DNA from: Azospirillum griseum
GTDB taxonomy: Bacteria; Pseudomonadota; Alphaproteobacteria; Azospirillales; Azospirillaceae
Direction: 5' to 3'
DNA: 64,000 nt
Assembly (NCBI RefSeq): GCF_003966125.1
Contig: NZ_RXMA01000001.1
Coordinates: forward strand, 1 to 64,000
Shown in pieces: positions 52,489 through 60,905 of the stretch; position 1 is the stretch's first letter, and each line of letters begins with the position of its first letter. A program made the translations under genes and the position numbers. The notes under the pieces are model-generated. The model was not told the DNA's origin, made no database searches, and saw only the letters and a program-made list of their open reading frames with translations.

Positions 52489-54987
52489 TCACCTTCCCTC
52501 GCGGATCACCTCCTTCACCTTGCCGGCAAGCTGCTTCAACGAGAAGGGTTTGGGCAGGAAATGGGCGATCTCCACCCCGTCGATCTCGCCCAGCCGGTCT
52601 TCGGCGTAGCCGGAAATGAAGATCACCCGCAGGTCGGGCCGCAGGCGGCGGACGTGGCGGGCCAGCGTCGGCCCGTCCATCTGCGGCATCACCACATCGG
52701 TGATGAGCAGATCGATCCCCGCCGCGTCGTTTTCGATCTGCAGCAAGGCCGCCTCGCCGTTCTTGGCCTCCAGCACCTGATAGCCCTTGTTGCGCAGGGC
52801 GCGGGCGGAGAACACCCGCACAGCGTCCTCATCCTCCACCAACAGGATGGTCCCGGACCCGGTCAGGTCGCGGCCCAGCCGCTCACGCGGCTCCGCCGAC
52901 TCAGCGGGGCGCAGTTCACCCCTATGGCGGGGCAGCAGGATGGTGAAGGTCGTCCCCTCGCCCACCGCCGAATCGACGAACACAAAGCCACCGGTCTGGC
53001 GCACGATGCCATAGACGGTGGACAGCCCCAGGCCAGTTCCGGACCCGACCTCCTTCGTCGTGTAAAAGGGTTCGAAGATGCGTTGCAAATTCTCCCGCGC
53101 AATGCCGCATCCGGTGTCAATCACCTCCAGACACACATATTCCCCCGCCGGAATCGTCTCATGCTCGCGCCGTTCGGGCCGGGCGGCGGTGTGGTTCGAC
53201 GTGACCACCGTCAACCGCCCGCCGCCGGTCATCGCGTCGCGGGCGTTGACCACCAGATTGATGATGACCTGCTCCAACTGGTTCTGATCGACCTTCACCA
53301 ATCCCAGATCACGACCATGGACGATCTTCAACTCAATGGTTTCACCAATCAGACGGCGCAGAAGATTCGCCAGTTCGGCCAACACGTCGGTGACGGCGAT
53401 GACGCGCGGCTGCAAGGTCTGTTGGCGCGAGAAGGCCAGAAGCTGCCGCACCAGATTGGCCGCGCGGTTGGCGTTCTGCTTGATCTGCATGATGTCGCTG
53501 AACGACTGGTCGCCCGGCTTGTGGCGCAGCAGCAGCAGATCACAAAAGCCGATCATCGCCGTCAGCAGATTGTTGAAATCGTGGGCCACGCCGCCCGCCA
53601 ACTGGCCGACCGCCTGCATTTTCTGCGATTGGGCAAACTGGGCCTCCAGGCTTTTGCGTTCGGTCAGATCAATGAAATGCAGGATCAACCCGGTTCCGGC
53701 CATCCGCCGGGCGTAGAGTTGGGCGGTCAGCTCCCGCCTGCCCGACAGTCGAACCTCCAGCACCGCCGCCGCGTCCTCCTCCTGCACCGCGCGCAGTTGG
53801 GTCGACACGCGATCCCGCTCCGTTGGAACGATCAACGCCGCCATTGGTCGGCCAAGTACACTTCCGGTGTCGCTGCCGAGCAGGCTCAAAAAGGCGTGGT
53901 TGCATTCGGACAAGCGCCCATCCCCATCCAACAGGGCGATGCCAATGGGAGCGTCTTCGAAGAAGCGCTGGAAGCGCTGTTCGGAGCGGTGCAGCGCCTC
54001 CTGCCATTCCCGTTCGGGGGTGAGATCGCGCACCACGGATCGGGTGTGCACACGCTTCCCATCATCGGACACCACGACGCTGTGGGTGACAGAGGCCTGA
54101 AAGAACCGCCCACCCGGCCCCACCATCCGCAATTCGCCGCGCTGGTCGGCCCCACCGCTGTCCAACAGATCGTAAGGTGTCCCCCCAACCGGTGGCGTCG
54201 ACAGAATGTCGTGCAGTCGGTGCCTGCCATCGGTCAGATCGGTGGGCGCACAGCCCAGCCAATCCGCCAGGGTGCCGTTGACGAACAGGAAATGCCCCTC
54301 CTGATCGACGGAGAAGAAGCCGACCGGTGCATGCTCCATGAAGTCGACCAGCTTCGCCTGCTCGCGCCGCATGACCTGTTCCAGTTCACGCCGGGCGGTG
54401 ATGTCCTCCACCCGCCAATGGACAGCACGGGGAAATCCGACCACCGGCTGGCCCTGAATCCGCCGCCATTCCGGTGCCCCCCCGTCCTTGGCCATCACAG
54501 GCAATTCAACGGCGGCGGTCAATCCGGCCTGCACCCGGTCAATCAGGCGTCGAAACTCCAGAGCGCTTTCGGGATCACCGGAAAATTGGCGTTCCAACGC
54601 ATCAAGCGGTGCTTCCCCCGCCCGCCAGCCGGACAGAGCCGCAAAAGCGCTGTTGGCAAACACCGGTCCGTCACCGCCATCGCACAGCACTTGGCCCGCA
54701 GGCAAACCTTCCAACGCCCCGCCGAGCAGCACCCCCAACCGGGCAGAGCGCCGCGACACCAGCACCGCCCGACCGATCAGCAGGGCCATTCCGGCGGCAA
54801 CGGTGCAGGCCCCCAACCACTCGACCGGAGTGAGATCCAGCAGGATGCCCACCACAAGAACCAGCAACCCCAGCGGAGCCAAACCGAAACACAACGCACC
54901 GTTGGCCAGCGCGCCCGTGGGCCGAAGCGCCCGCCCGGCGTCCAACACCACCGCCGGACCAGGATCAACCATCTTCCCCACATCCAC
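52489..54987 (-). CDS. cckA: CckA-type hybrid histidine kinase
   Basis: This 832-aa membrane kinase has two N-terminal membrane segments (about 31-50 and 57-75). Three PAS-like domains follow (about 85-195, 205-325 and 335-445). The HisKA domain has His469 (GGVAHDFNNLL), and an HATPase domain carries GTGLGLSTVYG. The C-terminal receiver (about 713-830) has phospho-acceptor Asp764 (LLITDVVMPQMDG). This is the CckA layout, which controls CtrA through ChpT and so cell cycle or motility. It follows flhB on the same strand. Starts at 54987 or five codons later are both possible. Confidence 0.92.
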   Translation of the reverse strand: MDVGKMVDPGPAVVLDAGRALRPTGALANGALCFGLAPLGLLVLVVGILLDLTPVEWLGACTVAAGMALLIGRAVLVSRRSARLGVLLGGALEGLPAGQVLCDGGDGPVFANSAFAALSGWRAGEAPLDALERQFSGDPESALEFRRLIDRVQAGLTAAVELPVMAKDGGAPEWRRIQGQPVVGFPRAVHWRVEDITARRELEQVMRREQAKLVDFMEHAPVGFFSVDQEGHFLFVNGTLADWLGCAPTDLTDGRHRLHDILSTPPVGGTPYDLLDSGGADQRGELRMVGPGGRFFQASVTHSVVVSDDGKRVHTRSVVRDLTPEREWQEALHRSEQRFQRFFEDAPIGIALLDGDGRLSECNHAFLSLLGSDTGSVLGRPMAALIVPTERDRVSTQLRAVQEEDAAAVLEVRLSGRRELTAQLYARRMAGTGLILHFIDLTERKSLEAQFAQSQKMQAVGQLAGGVAHDFNNLLTAMIGFCDLLLLRHKPGDQSFSDIMQIKQNANRAANLVRQLLAFSRQQTLQPRVIAVTDVLAELANLLRRLIGETIELKIVHGRDLGLVKVDQNQLEQVIINLVVNARDAMTGGGRLTVVTSNHTAARPERREHETIPAGEYVCLEVIDTGCGIARENLQRIFEPFYTTKEVGSGTGLGLSTVYGIVRQTGGFVFVDSAVGEGTTFTILLPRHRGELRPAESAEPRERLGRDLTGSGTILLVEDEDAVRVFSARALRNKGYQVLEAKNGEAALLQIENDAAGIDLLITDVVMPQMDGPTLARHVRRLRPDLRVIFISGYAEDRLGEIDGVEIAHFLPKPFSLKQLAGKVKEVIREGR

Positions 54988-55004
54988 CCCACGACGCGCG
55001 CGCG

Positions 55005-56084
55005 TCAGTTCTTCATTGATTTGCCTTTGAGTTTAAACACATAGGTGATGACTTCGGCCACCGCGCGATAATGTTCGGACGGCACTTCCTCGTCCACGTC
55101 GCAGGCGGCGTAGAGCGCGCGGGCCAAAGGCGGGTTTTCCACCACCGGCACCTTGTTCGATTCGGCGATTTCGCGAATCTTGAAGGCCACCTGATCCACA
55201 CCTTTGGCCAGCACCATCGGTGCGCCCATCTGACCGGGATCGTATTTCAAGGCGACCGCAAAGTGGGTCGGGTTCGTCACCACCACATCGGCGCTGGGCA
55301 CGGCCGCCATCATGCGCTTGCGCGCGCGCTCAAAGCGGATTTGCCGGATCCGGCCCTTCACATGCGGATCGCCTTCCTGCTGCTTGTGCTCGTCCTTCAC
55401 CTCCTGCTTGGTCATCTTCATGTTCTTGTCGAACTGCATCTTCTGCCAGATGAAATCGCCCCCGGCGATGAAGGTCAGAACAACCAGAACACCGATCAGC
55501 AGACGATAGGCCAGCGCGTCCACCTGCTTGATGAGCGCCCCCATGTCGATGCCGATGAAATTCTCGATCCCCCGGAACATCGGCTGAAGCGCCATGTAGG
55601 ACACGATCCCCACCACCGCCAGCTTGGCGACGCTCTTCAACAGCTCAACCCCCTGGTTGCCGAGCTTGAACATGTTCATCAAGCCGGTGACGGGGTTGAG
55701 CTTCTCAAATTTCGGCGAAATCAGCTCCCACGACACATGGAAGCCGGTTTGCCCGATGGTGGACATCACACCGGCAAAGACAAACAGCAGGATCGGCAAC
55801 CACAAGGCCCAGATCGAATCCATCATCACCCGGAACAGCAGCGCCCCCACGCCCGCCCGGTCCATCGGAAGCTGATCCATGTTCTCAAAATAAAAATTGA
55901 GCCGGATGACCATCCCCTTGAGCGTACCCGGCAGAATCGAAACCAGCACAATCAGCATGGCCGCAACCATCAGCCAGTTGGCAACCTCGCGCGTCATCGC
56001 GTAGTTGCCCTGTTTGTGCGCTTCGTCGAGCTTTTTCTGCGTAGGGTCTTCTGTTTTTGAGGACTCGTCCGCGTCTTCCGACAC
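55005..56084 (-). CDS. flhB: flagellar export protein FlhB
   Basis: This 359-aa type III export gate and specificity switch has four membrane segments at about 35-215. The cytoplasmic domain carries the autocleavage motif NPTH (VVVTNPTHFAVALKYDPG). The N-terminus is SSKTEDPTQKKLDEAHKQG. It follows fliR after a 29-base gap and precedes cckA, in the cluster flgB-flgC-fliE-fliQ-fliR-flhB. Confidence 0.97.
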   Translation of the reverse strand: MSEDADESSKTEDPTQKKLDEAHKQGNYAMTREVANWLMVAAMLIVLVSILPGTLKGMVIRLNFYFENMDQLPMDRAGVGALLFRVMMDSIWALWLPILLFVFAGVMSTIGQTGFHVSWELISPKFEKLNPVTGLMNMFKLGNQGVELLKSVAKLAVVGIVSYMALQPMFRGIENFIGIDMGALIKQVDALAYRLLIGVLVVLTFIAGGDFIWQKMQFDKNMKMTKQEVKDEHKQQEGDPHVKGRIRQIRFERARKRMMAAVPSADVVVTNPTHFAVALKYDPGQMGAPMVLAKGVDQVAFKIREIAESNKVPVVENPPLARALYAACDVDEEVPSEHYRAVAEVITYVFKLKGKSMKN

Positions 56085-56113
56085 CGGAAACTCCTATGGC
56101 TGCGAACGGAGGG

Positions 56114-56884
56114 TCAGAAGGGTTTGAGGAACTCGACGAAGGTCGCTTCGAACCGGCTGAGCCAGAACATCATCATCGCCGCCAACGTCAACGCAAACAT
56201 AAACAGCCCCAACAACACCTGGATCGAGGTGAAAAGCTGAAACACCTGGACCTGCGGAGCCAACTTGTTCAGCAACCCCAGCGCCAACGCGAACATCAAA
56301 CCGGTGATGAGGAAAGGCGCCGCCATCTGCACGCCCAGCAGGAAGGTCTTGGACACCAGTTGCCCGATGACGTTGGCCATGTCGTCGATCGGGATCGGCG
56401 CGCCCGGCACAAAGGTGGCATAGCTGTCCACCACCGCCATGATGAGCAGATGGTGCATGTCGGTGATGAACAGCAGCAGCAAGCCCAGCCACCCCATCAA
56501 CGCGCCGGGCAAGGAACCGGAGGTCGCCATCGCGGGATTGAAGATCTGGGCGTTTGACAAACCGGTTTCCAGGGCAACGATGGTTCCGGCCACCTCCAGC
56601 ACCCCCATCAACAGCCGCCCGACGGAGCCGAGGAAGATGCCCACCGTCATTTCACCCACAATCAACACGGTCAGTTGAAAGATGTTGCCCGGCATCGGCG
56701 GCAATTGAGGCCGCAGGACCGGAGCCACCACCACGCTGACCGCGAGCGCCAGCAGCAACCGGGTGCGCGCCGACACGAACGCATCGCCCACGGTCGGCAT
56801 CACGCTGAAAGCCGTTCCGACCCGGACAAACACAATCATCCAGACAAAAACCTGCTCACCCAGCAGGGTTTGCAGAACATTCAT
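56114..56884 (-). CDS. fliR: flagellar export protein FliR
   Basis: This 256-aa membrane protein of the export gate has about six hydrophobic segments: VFVWMIVFVRVGTAFSVMPTVG first, LTVLIVGEMTVGIFLGSVGRL in the middle, and PFLITGLMFALALGLLNKLAPQVQVF in the last third. It overlaps fliQ by four bases (ATGA), so the two are coupled. Confidence 0.96.
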   Translation of the reverse strand: MNVLQTLLGEQVFVWMIVFVRVGTAFSVMPTVGDAFVSARTRLLLALAVSVVVAPVLRPQLPPMPGNIFQLTVLIVGEMTVGIFLGSVGRLLMGVLEVAGTIVALETGLSNAQIFNPAMATSGSLPGALMGWLGLLLLFITDMHHLLIMAVVDSYATFVPGAPIPIDDMANVIGQLVSKTFLLGVQMAAPFLITGLMFALALGLLNKLAPQVQVFQLFTSIQVLLGLFMFALTLAAMMMFWLSRFEATFVEFLKPF

Positions 56885-57228
56885 TGAGCGGTCGGGGCAG
56901 CACCCGGATTGACACCGCTGCCGGGGGTGAAGGGAGCGCCGCCGTTCTGCGTTGCCCCAACACCAATCGCAACGATGCGGTCGGCGACCTCATGCTGAAA
57001 AAAGGACGTCAGTTCGCTCAACATGAAGGGCATCAGCAGGATCGACAAACCGAAGACCAGCATGACCTTCGGAACCATCGCCAACGTCTGCTCGCTGATT
57101 TGCGTCACCGCCTGAAACACCGAAATCACGGTGCCAAGCACCATCATGATGATCAGAATCGGACCACAGACAATCACCAGCGTGATGATCGACGTGCGGC
57201 AAATCTCGATGACTTCGGTTTCGTTCAT
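56881..57228 (-). CDS. fliQ: flagellar export protein FliQ
   Basis: This 115-aa protein starts at the ATG at 57228 (MNETEVIEICRTSI); a longer frame upstream overlaps fliE. Two membrane hairpins are visible (IITLVIVCGPILIIMMVLGTVISVFQAVTQI and MVPKVMLVFGLSILLMPFML). It is about 25 residues longer than usual because of a C-terminal GGAPFTPGSGVNPGAAPTAQ-type tail. It is part of the FliPQR gate. Confidence 0.95.
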   Translation of the reverse strand: MNETEVIEICRTSIITLVIVCGPILIIMMVLGTVISVFQAVTQISEQTLAMVPKVMLVFGLSILLMPFMLSELTSFFQHEVADRIVAIGVGATQNGGAPFTPGSGVNPGAAPTAQ

Positions 57229-57269
57229 GACACGGTCTGACGCGTTTGGGCCGAACGGGCAGATTGCCG

Positions 57270-57569
57270 TCACATCGGCATGCGCAGAATTTCCTGATAG
57301 GCACTCAGCACCTTGTCACGCACCGCCGTAACGGTTTGCAGGGTCACTTCGGCGTTGGTCACGGCCTGGACCACATCGTTGAGATCGGCCTTGCCCACCG
57401 CCGAGAGCGCCGACAGATCTTCGCTTTTGCGCATGGTCCCGATGGTCTGCTTGGCGGCCTGCTCCAGCACGTCACCAAAGGATGGGCCGGTCGCGGCCCC
57501 CTCGCCGGGGTTGACCGCGCGGGCGGCGGTGTTGGCATAAGCCGCAGCGGCGTTGACGGGATTGATCAT
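57270..57569 (-). CDS. fliE: flagellar hook-basal body protein FliE
   Basis: This 99-aa protein connects the MS ring and the rod. The C-terminal helices match FliE (ADLNDVVQAVTNAEVTLQTVTAVRDKVLSAYQEILRMPM). The N-terminus is alanine-rich. It lies between flgC and fliQ, with gaps of 53 and 41 bases. Confidence 0.94.
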   Translation of the reverse strand: MINPVNAAAAYANTAARAVNPGEGAATGPSFGDVLEQAAKQTIGTMRKSEDLSALSAVGKADLNDVVQAVTNAEVTLQTVTAVRDKVLSAYQEILRMPM

Positions 57570-57622
57570 GGCGGGACGTCCGTAAAGAAGCTGACGGTTT
57601 GGGCGGAAGGGTTAGCCTGTCA

Positions 57623-58033
57623 TCAACCGCGCAGGATGTCGATGGTGCGGGTCAACATCTGCCGCGCGGTGTCGATGGCCGACAGGTTGGCTTCATAGCT
57701 GCGCTGGGCCTCGCGCATGTCCATCGCCTCCACCACCGAATTGACGTTGGGCAGCAGGACATAGCCATCCGCGTCCGCCGATGGGTGGGACGGGTCGAAT
57801 CGGCGCTGAAACTCTTTTTTGTCCACATCAATCTTGCCGACCTTGACCTTGTCGACGTCCATCTGGCGATCCAGGACGTTCTGAAAGGTCACGACCTTGC
57901 GGCGGTAGGGCAGATCGCCCGGCGTTTCCGCCGTTGTGTTGGCGTTGGCGAGGTTTTCCGAGATGACCTTCAAGCGCGTGCCTTGCGCCTTCATGCCCGA
58001 CGCCGAGACCGCCATCGACTTGTAGAGATCCAT
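57623..58033 (-). CDS. flgC: flagellar proximal rod protein FlgC
   Basis: This 136-aa rod protein starts at the ATG at 58033 (MDLYKSMAVSASGMKAQGTRL). It shows the rod/hook signature VISENLANANTT near residue 30 and the C-terminal MREAQRSYEANLSAIDTARQM. It follows flgB after 55 bases. Confidence 0.96.
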   Translation of the reverse strand: MDLYKSMAVSASGMKAQGTRLKVISENLANANTTAETPGDLPYRRKVVTFQNVLDRQMDVDKVKVGKIDVDKKEFQRRFDPSHPSADADGYVLLPNVNSVVEAMDMREAQRSYEANLSAIDTARQMLTRTIDILRG

Positions 58034-58088
58034 AACACCACCTCCCTCATCCCAACCGGCCAAGACCACGCGTCAGACAGACAACCAA

Positions 58089-58493
58089 TCAACCGCCCGA
58101 GCGGATCGACGACTTGATCATCGCAACCTGCTTTTTGTACAGGTTGGTGATGGTTTGGTAGTCCATCGAATTTTCGCTCATCCGCATCATCTGGTCTTCC
58201 AACACCACATTGTTGCCGTTGGGCGCGGTTTCAAACGGATCGCGAATGCGCTGCTCCTTGGCGGTCCCACCCGATCCGGCCGTTCCGGGCAGATGGGAAG
58301 CGCTGGTCGCGGTGGGGGCCAAGCGCCGGTTGTCGCTCAGGGCGTCACGAAAGGTGAAGGGCTTCAGATCCTTGCCCTTGTAATCAGGGGTGTCGGCGTT
58401 GGCGATGTTCTGCGAGATGACTTCCTGACGCTGGGTCAGCCAGTCCATCTTGCGCGACATCAGCTTGAAGAGGCCGATATTTCCCAGATCCAT
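58089..58493 (-). CDS. flgB: flagellar proximal rod protein FlgB
   Basis: This 134-aa rod protein starts at the ATG at 58493 (MDLGNIGLFKLMSRKMDW). It has RQEVISQNIANADTPDYKGKDLKPF near the N-terminus and a C-terminal helix (MSENSMDYQTITNLYKKQ). It is the first gene of the leftward operon; its promoter must lie in the 98 bases before the divergent gene at 58592. Confidence 0.96.
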   Translation of the reverse strand: MDLGNIGLFKLMSRKMDWLTQRQEVISQNIANADTPDYKGKDLKPFTFRDALSDNRRLAPTATSASHLPGTAGSGGTAKEQRIRDPFETAPNGNNVVLEDQMMRMSENSMDYQTITNLYKKQVAMIKSSIRSGG

Positions 58494-58591
58494 GGCCCAC
58501 GTCCTGCCCATGCCCGAACCGATGCGCCAAGCCATCCACCCGCAACGGGACAGACGCCAGACCACCATAGAATGCTCGTCTTTCGGCCTTA

Positions 58592-59131
58592 ATGAAAGAT
58601 GAATCCAGCGGTGAGGAACCGCCCGCACCAACCGACGCAAAAGGATCACAGACGGTCATGCGCTGTGGGGTCTTGGTGACTTTACACTTCGTTAAGCCTG
58701 ACAGTCCAGGATGCAAGGGTCCCTCCGCCGCTCCCCCACCGTCTGATCCGGCAGGAAACCGCGTGCCCGCGCCCCCCCGCACCCCCGCCCGCCCGCCCAC
58801 CAAGCCCGCCGCGAAGCGTCCGGTTGCGGTGGCGTTGAAGTACGAGCGGGGCACCCAATCGCTGCCGCGCATCGTCGCCACCGGCAAGGGAACGGTGGCC
58901 GAACAGATCCTGGAACTGGCTTTTGCCAACGGGGTTAAGGTGCGCGAGGACGCCGATCTGGTGGAAATCCTGTCGGTGATGGAGGTCGACAGCGACATTC
59001 CGGTCGAGGCCATCGCGGCGGTGGCGGAAATCCTCGCGTATGTTTACCGTGCCAACGGCACCATCCCGACGGATCCGCCCGACGAATCCGGGGATGATGC
59101 AACCGACAACAGCCACGGCCCACAGGGATGA
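58592..59131 (+). CDS. stand-alone FlhB C-terminal-like export protein
   Basis: This 179-aa frame has a proline-rich basic N-terminus (about 35-75) of low complexity. Residues about 75-160 match the cytoplasmic domain of FlhB/YscU (PVAVALKYERGTQSLPRIVATGKG, then ILELAFANGVKVREDADLVEILSVMEVDSDIP), without the membrane part or the NPTH motif. Such FlhX-type proteins exist in many flagellated bacteria and may tune substrate switching. Starts are uncertain; an ATG also lies 22 codons in. It overlaps the next gene by ATGA. Confidence 0.8.
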   Translation: MKDESSGEEPPAPTDAKGSQTVMRCGVLVTLHFVKPDSPGCKGPSAAPPPSDPAGNRVPAPPRTPARPPTKPAAKRPVAVALKYERGTQSLPRIVATGKGTVAEQILELAFANGVKVREDADLVEILSVMEVDSDIPVEAIAAVAEILAYVYRANGTIPTDPPDESGDDATDNSHGPQG

Positions 59132-59583
59132 CCGGCGTTCCGCCCGCCGCCGACAGCGGCCCTGATCTGGATTTGCCCCAGGCGCTTGCCCGCCTGACCG
59201 CCGACCTTGCCCACGCGCAGCGGTGGGCGGAGGATGGTGACGCCATTGACCTGTCCGGGCTGGAGACGCGGGTCTCCAATCTCTGCGCCACCATCCTCGC
59301 CCGCCCACGCGAAACCGTCCGCACGCTGTTGGAACCGCTGGCGGAACTTGTCGCCGCGCTGGATCCGTTGGTCGCCGCCATCAACGCCCAGCACACCCGT
59401 TTCCGCGACACCATCGCCACGGACGGGCGCAGCGACCCGCACACCGCCCGCCACCGCGCCGCCGCCGCCTATGGCCGGGGGCCGACCCGGCAGCCGAGCA
59501 CCCTGCCCGACGACAGCACGGGCAACGACAGCACGGGCCACGACAGCACGGCCTTCCCTCTTGCGCCCGACGAGCCGACCTGA
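59128..59583 (+). CDS. hypothetical helical protein in the flagellar cluster
   Basis: This 151-aa protein is helical in its first 95 residues (LARLTADLAHAQRWAEDGD, then LEPLAELVAALDPLVAAINAQHTRF). A low-complexity tail with three DST units (DDSTGNDSTGHDST) follows. The pattern fits a small export chaperone of the FlgN/FliT kind, but residue identity does not show it. It overlaps the FlhB-C-like gene by ATGA and precedes fliO by three bases. Confidence 0.6.
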   Translation: MTGVPPAADSGPDLDLPQALARLTADLAHAQRWAEDGDAIDLSGLETRVSNLCATILARPRETVRTLLEPLAELVAALDPLVAAINAQHTRFRDTIATDGRSDPHTARHRAAAAYGRGPTRQPSTLPDDSTGNDSTGHDSTAFPLAPDEPT

Positions 59584-59586
59584 CCC

Positions 59587-59955
59587 ATGGACCTTGATCA
59601 ATACATCCGCTTCGTCGTTGCCCTTCTCTTCGTCATCGCATTGATCGTCGCGGTGGCGTGGCTGATGCGGCGGATCGGGCTGGGCGGCGTCGCCACCGGT
59701 GCCGTCCGTCACCGCCGCCTGAGCGTGGTGGAGGTGATGGCGATCGACGCCAAACGCCGCCTTGTGCTGATCCGCAAGGACGACCGGGAGCATTTGATCC
59801 TGTTGAGCAGCTCCGGCGATCAAGTGGTGGAGAGCACAGCGGCCCAGGATTTCCACGCCGCTCTGCACGCCCATCACAGCGGCGAGTCTCACAGCGCCGC
59901 ACACCTGGAAACCGGGAACGCGGCGGGCGAACGGAAGGACACCCACACGTCATGA
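59587..59955 (+). CDS. fliO: flagellar assembly protein FliO
   Basis: This 122-aa protein has one N-terminal membrane segment (about 8-28: FVVALLFVIALIVAVAWLM). A small cytoplasmic beta domain (RRLSVVEVMAIDAKRRLVLIRKDDREHLILL) follows, the FliO pattern. It helps FliP assemble. Its stop overlaps the fliP start as ATGA. The tail is His-rich (HAHHSGESHSAAH). Confidence 0.9.
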   Translation: MDLDQYIRFVVALLFVIALIVAVAWLMRRIGLGGVATGAVRHRRLSVVEVMAIDAKRRLVLIRKDDREHLILLSSSGDQVVESTAAQDFHAALHAHHSGESHSAAHLETGNAAGERKDTHTS

Positions 59956-60728
59956 GACCGGCCGTTTCCCTGTCGCGCGGCCCGCTGGTCGCCGCCCTGA
60001 TCCTGGCCGTTGCCTGCGGCCTTGCGGTTGGCCTGTCCGCCGGGCCAGCGCTGGCGCAAAGCATGACCTTTGATCTGGGCGACGCGGGCGGGACCGCGAC
60101 CGGGCGCATCGTTCAGATGATCGCGCTCATCACGGTGCTGTCGCTCGCCCCGTCGATCCTCATCATGATGACCGCCTTCACCCGGATCGTCATCGTGCTG
60201 TCGTTCCTGCGCTCCGCCCTTGGCGTGCAGCAGGTGCCGCCGACCACGGTGATGATGTCGCTGGCGATGTTCCTGACCTTCTTCGTCATGGCACCGGTGT
60301 TCGAGCGTTGTTACACCCAGGGCATCCAGCCGCTCATCAACCAGGAGATCGACGAGGTGGAGGCGTTCAAACGCACCGCCGCCCCCTTGCGCGATTTCAT
60401 GCTGCACCACACCGGGGAAAAGGACCTGCGCCTGTTTCTGGACATGGCGCGGATTCAGACCGTGCAACAACCATCCGACACTCCGTTGCACGTTCTGGTC
60501 CCCGCCTTCATGATTTCAGAGATCAAGCGCGGATTCGAGATCGGGTTTCTGCTGTTCCTGCCCTTCCTGATCATCGACATGGTGGTGTCATCGATCCTGA
60601 TGTCGATGGGCATGATGATGCTGCCGCCGACCATGGTGGCGATTCCGTTCAAGATCATCTTCTTCGTGCTGGTGGACGGCTGGTATCTGATCGCCGGATC
60701 GCTGGCGCGCAGCTTCGGCACCTTGTAG
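59952..60728 (+). CDS. fliP: flagellar export protein FliP
   Basis: This 258-aa export-gate protein starts at the ATG at 59952. It has a cleavable signal peptide (to about 36, ALAQS) and four later membrane segments. Signature blocks are PSILIMMTAFTRIVIVLSFLR, GVQQVPPTTVMMSLAMFLTFFVM and FMISEIKRGFEIGFLLFLPFLIIDMVVSSILMSMGMMMLPP. It is translated from the same message as fliO. Confidence 0.97.
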   Translation: MRPAVSLSRGPLVAALILAVACGLAVGLSAGPALAQSMTFDLGDAGGTATGRIVQMIALITVLSLAPSILIMMTAFTRIVIVLSFLRSALGVQQVPPTTVMMSLAMFLTFFVMAPVFERCYTQGIQPLINQEIDEVEAFKRTAAPLRDFMLHHTGEKDLRLFLDMARIQTVQQPSDTPLHVLVPAFMISEIKRGFEIGFLLFLPFLIIDMVVSSILMSMGMMMLPPTMVAIPFKIIFFVLVDGWYLIAGSLARSFGTL

Positions 60729-60905
60729 GGCGCGCACTTCGTCGCAGCCCGCGCGCGGGAGGACGGCGTTGCAAGGCGACGCTGGCATCACGCGGCGGAA
60801 ACGCGTATGACGGGAATCGTGGCCCCGCTTTGCCCGGTGGGCCGCGCCGGTGCCGGTCTTCCCGCTTGAGGCTTCGCTGTCCCACTCACGGACCACACTC
60901 CACGC

